Origin: Candidatus Methanofastidiosia archaeon
GTDB taxonomy: Archaea > Methanobacteriota_B > Thermococci > Methanofastidiosales > NM3
DNA length: 8,392 nt
Direction: 5' to 3'
Assembly (NCBI GenBank): GCA_020854925.1
Contig: JAHKLV010000032.1
Location: 1 to 8,392, forward strand
The translations under genes and the position numbers were made by a program. Numbering within the stretch: the stretch's first letter is position 1; each line of letters starts with the position of its first letter. This document shows positions 6,548 to 8,392 of the stretch, one piece after another. The notes under the pieces were generated by a model. It was not told where the DNA came from and did not search any database. It saw only the letters and a program-made list of their open reading frames with translations.

Positions 6548-7812
6548 GCACGAACCTGCAGCAGCGATTCGACGCGGCCATGAGCCGCCTCCTCCAGCGC
6601 GCGCAGCATGATCAGGAGTACGACGCGCGCCTGGGCTCGATGGCGGGCGAGCTGTGGGCCGACCGGGCCGAGCGGCGCGTGTGGGCGCGCATCGAGCTGC
6701 CCACGGGCATCACGGAGCGCGAGGTCTACTGCGCCAAAGTGACGCCGGCGCTGGACATGCCGGTCACGGTCCGGCGCCATCGGAAAGGTTTCTGGGAGGT
6801 TATCGAGGAGGATCCGGCGCTGGCGACGGCCTACTGGGGCGGGACGACGATCAACGCCAACGTCGGCGCGCACGGCGCCTCGCATCTCTACGGATCGCTC
6901 GATCCGACCGCCATCGATGGCCGGCAGTGGATGCATGGCCGCGTCTACCCGACCGACACGCCGGGGCTGACCGTGAATGTGTCCGGCGCCTTCTACCGCT
7001 ACCGTGGTGCCTGGGGCTACGCGGCAGCGGACCTGCTCGACCTGACGGCGCTGGTACCGCCGAACGCCAACCAGCAGCGCATCATCGTGGTCGGCATCGA
7101 CAAGGCCACCGGGGGCTGGGACACGCTCGACGGGGCCGTCGAGTTCCGCTACGTCACGAACGCAATCCCGTTCACGCCCGCCGACGTGGCCGCGCTGCTG
7201 GCCGGCGCGGACGACGACTTCGAGCCGATCGCCGCCGTGCGGCTCTACGGCGGCCAGGCGGCGGTGCGGCAGTACGACGTGTTCCTGGCGCTGCGCTCGG
7301 CCTCGAGTGGCGACCGGGCGCCCGTCATCACGCGGCGAATAGAGATCAATGCGCGGCAGCTCAACATGGGATCGGCGCTGCCAACGATGGACTACCTGGG
7401 GAGTTACCCGTTCGTGACGTATGCGATCGGCGATAACAGCCGGGTCTCGTTCGTCGTCCCGGACGATTGGGTGGCCGGCACCGAGATGATCGTCAAGGCG
7501 CGCTGGGCGTGCAACGACACAGCCGGCGAGGTGCGCTGGTCGGCGGCATGGGCGTGCACGCCGGCGGATTGTAACGAGGCCGTCGACGGCCCGGCGCACA
7601 GCGGCAGCGGCAACAGTGGCGACGTGGCCGTCTGTGCGACGGCAAAAGCGCTGCAGGAGACGACGGTGGCGTCAATTTCCGGCGCCAGCATTCAGGCGGG
7701 CGACCAGGTTGGGGTGCAGTTCAGCCGCATCGCCCTGGGCGACGGCAGCGGGCCCGGCGCGGCGCCGGGCGTGATCACACTACTCATCGAATACACAGCA
7801 CAGGCGGTGTAG
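6544..7812 (+). CDS. Probable tail fibre / receptor-binding protein
   Basis: This 422-residue protein follows the hub gene with an ATGA overlap (6544-6547). An in-frame GTG at 6532 would add four residues (MGGG) but breaks the coupling pattern and has no better binding site. Residues 1-45 form a charged helix, perhaps a trimerising or attachment element. Residues about 48-100 look like a small beta domain with an EREVYCAKVTP strand and KGFWEVIEED. Residues about 100-290 contain many Gly, Asn, Thr and aromatic residues (GTTINANVGAHG, SGAFYRYRGAWGY) and short strands, as in fibre shafts and adaptor regions. Residues about 295-422 look like a beta-sandwich: VPDDWVAGTEMIVKARW, then a GEVRWSAAW strand pair, an Ala/Val-rich strand, a GDQVGVQFSRIALGDG hairpin and a closing LLIEYTA strand. 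That pattern recurs at the C-termini of phage tail fibres, where it may bind glycans. Four cysteines lie in this last domain. No signal peptide, membrane helix or enzyme motif is visible. Receptor binding is inferred from position and fold impression. Confidence 0.68.
   Translation: MSTNLQQRFDAAMSRLLQRAQHDQEYDARLGSMAGELWADRAERRVWARIELPTGITEREVYCAKVTPALDMPVTVRRHRKGFWEVIEEDPALATAYWGGTTINANVGAHGASHLYGSLDPTAIDGRQWMHGRVYPTDTPGLTVNVSGAFYRYRGAWGYAAADLLDLTALVPPNANQQRIIVVGIDKATGGWDTLDGAVEFRYVTNAIPFTPADVAALLAGADDDFEPIAAVRLYGGQAAVRQYDVFLALRSASSGDRAPVITRRIEINARQLNMGSALPTMDYLGSYPFVTYAIGDNSRVSFVVPDDWVAGTEMIVKARWACNDTAGEVRWSAAWACTPADCNEAVDGPAHSGSGNSGDVAVCATAKALQETTVASISGASIQAGDQVGVQFSRIALGDGSGPGAAPGVITLLIEYTAQAV
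7752..7770 (+). repeat. Perfect GC-rich inverted repeat near the 3' end of the fibre gene
   Basis: GCCCGGCG, a three-base CGG loop, then CGCCGGGC: an eight-base-pair perfect stem made only of G and C. It lies within the coding sequence (encoding a Gly/Pro/Ala turn) about 40 bases before the fibre stop codon. No T-rich tract follows, so it does not look like an intrinsic terminator. It could slow ribosomes or mark an mRNA 3' end between the tail genes and the next gene, or simply reflect high GC. Confidence 0.4.
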
Positions 7813-7818
7813 CCATGT

Positions 7819-7824
7819 GGGGAG
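7819..7824 (+). promoter_or_regulatory. Ribosome binding site choosing ATG 7830
   Basis: GGGGAG lies five bases before ATG 7830. A nearer in-frame ATG at 7815 would start just after the fibre stop but has only a weak GGCGG-like site and would place this strong motif inside the gene. The site therefore favours the 7830 start. Confidence 0.55.
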
Positions 7825-7829
7825 TTGGT

Positions 7830-8392
7830 ATGGAGTCAGAGTTCATCTATCCGTTTTTGGCCGGCCTCGCGGCGCTGATCACCGGGGTGGCCGGCCTGTC
7901 CATCGGGATGTGGAAGTGGGACGCGCGGCGCATCCGGGCCGACGCGGAAGCCGACATCCGCCGCGCCGAGGAGCGCGCCAAAGAACGGGGGCACGAGCTG
8001 GAGCTGGCGAAGCTGGCCGTGCAGAAGGAAGCCCACGAGCGCGAGGTCGACCTGCTGGGCCGGCTGGAACGCCAGAAAGCCGAGATTGCCGACGTGCGGA
8101 AGATGATAGAGGAGCGGCTGTTCACCGCCCTCGACGACGCGCGCCAGGCGAAGGTGGATTTGAGGGATGTCATAGACCGGCACATCAAGGTCGTGGACGC
8201 GGCCAACAAGGCCGAGCTGCAGGAGATTCAGGCGCTGCGCGGCGACGTGGGCAACCTGCGCGACCGATTGACCGGCGAGTACAAGGCCATCCTCACCCAG
8301 ATGGGGGCGGTCATCGAGCAGAGCAGCACGGTCAACCGGATGATGACCGAGCTGGTGGCGAGTGTGGCGGCGTATCACAAGCGCGTGGAGAG
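7830..8392 (+). CDS. Membrane-anchored coiled-coil protein, N-terminal part (possible lysis-module or holin-like protein)
   Basis: The frame starts at ATG 7830 and is still open at the right edge, giving 187 complete codons. The acidic N-terminus (MESE) is followed by one hydrophobic helix at about 5-27 (FIYPFLAGLAALITGVAGLSIG), then WKWDARRIR and a long coiled coil rich in Glu, Arg, Lys, Leu and Ala to the end. It has no lipobox and no catalytic motif. The charge pattern, acidic before and basic after the helix, predicts the coiled coil on the cytoplasmic side by the positive-inside rule. That differs from inner-membrane spanins, whose coiled coil is periplasmic. Small phage proteins with one membrane helix and a coiled coil often lie after the tail genes and near holin and endolysin, so a holin-associated role (compare XhlA-type proteins, which have the reverse order) is possible. 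The 17-base gap from the fibre gene is the largest in the window. The family is not recognised and the true length is unknown. Confidence 0.7.
   Translation, partial: MESEFIYPFLAGLAALITGVAGLSIGMWKWDARRIRADAEADIRRAEERAKERGHELELAKLAVQKEAHEREVDLLGRLERQKAEIADVRKMIEERLFTALDDARQAKVDLRDVIDRHIKVVDAANKAELQEIQALRGDVGNLRDRLTGEYKAILTQMGAVIEQSSTVNRMMTELVASVAAYHKRVE

Noticed and set aside
6032..7812. Diversity-generating retroelement target in the hub tip or fibre end
   Set aside because: No reverse transcriptase gene, no template-like repeat and no C-type lectin-like end is visible in the window.
7815..7829. Alternative start ATG 7815 for the membrane protein
   Set aside because: The ATG at 7830 has a much better GGGGAG site at five bases, and starting at 7815 would put that site inside the gene.
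1..8392. CRISPR array, tRNA, insertion sequence, attachment site or promoter
   Set aside because: No regular spaced repeats, cloverleaf or terminal inverted repeats were seen, and no intergenic stretch exceeds 17 bases, leaving no room for an obvious promoter or terminator.

Overview
This window is part of a tailed-phage (or prophage) tail gene cluster. Every gene reads on the plus strand and the genes are packed with almost no intergenic DNA. Overall the DNA is GC-rich: single lines in the core of the large genes reach about 73-77% GC by hand count, while a few patches fall to about 47-55%. No host housekeeping gene, tRNA, integrase or insertion sequence is present, so the host cannot be fixed from the window. 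A high-GC bacterium is certain. The style of the proteins (Glu/Arg-rich tape measure, tail hub decorated with PKD, discoidin and Asp-box modules) reminds me of tail regions in Chloroflexota/Anaerolineae genomes, but that is a weak impression.

Layout: (1) 1-225, the C-terminal end of a small protein whose position directly before the tape measure, together with a YLDQP motif, suggests a tail assembly chaperone or its frameshift extension. (2) 229-2733, an 834-residue tape measure protein with one hydrophobic segment, long coiled coils and the usual glycine-rich C-terminal motif. (3) 2730-3110, a 126-residue protein of unknown fold in the slot where a distal-tail or adaptor protein usually lies. 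(4) 3107-6547, a 1146-residue mosaic tail hub protein: hub-like region, PKD-like strand, F5/8 type C (discoidin) domain, rest of the PKD-like domain, second hub-like region, acidic proline-rich hinge, and a C-terminal propeller with four regularly spaced Asp boxes. (5) 6544-7812, a 422-residue probable tail fibre or receptor-binding protein ending in a beta-sandwich-like domain. (6) 7830 to the end, the start of a membrane-anchored coiled-coil protein, possibly the first gene of the lysis module.

Three successive gene junctions are ATGA stop/start overlaps, so the tail tip proteins are probably made by coupled translation from one transcript. Functionally, the tape measure sets tail length and forms the channel plug, the 126-residue protein and the hub would close the tail tip, and the hub propeller, discoidin domain and 422-residue protein would contact host surface glycans. 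I see no contractile sheath, baseplate or spike gene, which favours a long non-contractile (siphovirus-like) tail, though only part of the cluster is visible.

The most interesting points are the apparent insertion of a discoidin domain inside a PKD-like domain within a tail hub, the Asp-box propeller at its tip, and the sharp drop in GC over that propeller, which suggests exchange of a receptor-binding module. I found no sign of a defence system, CRISPR array, diversity-generating retroelement or mobile element.
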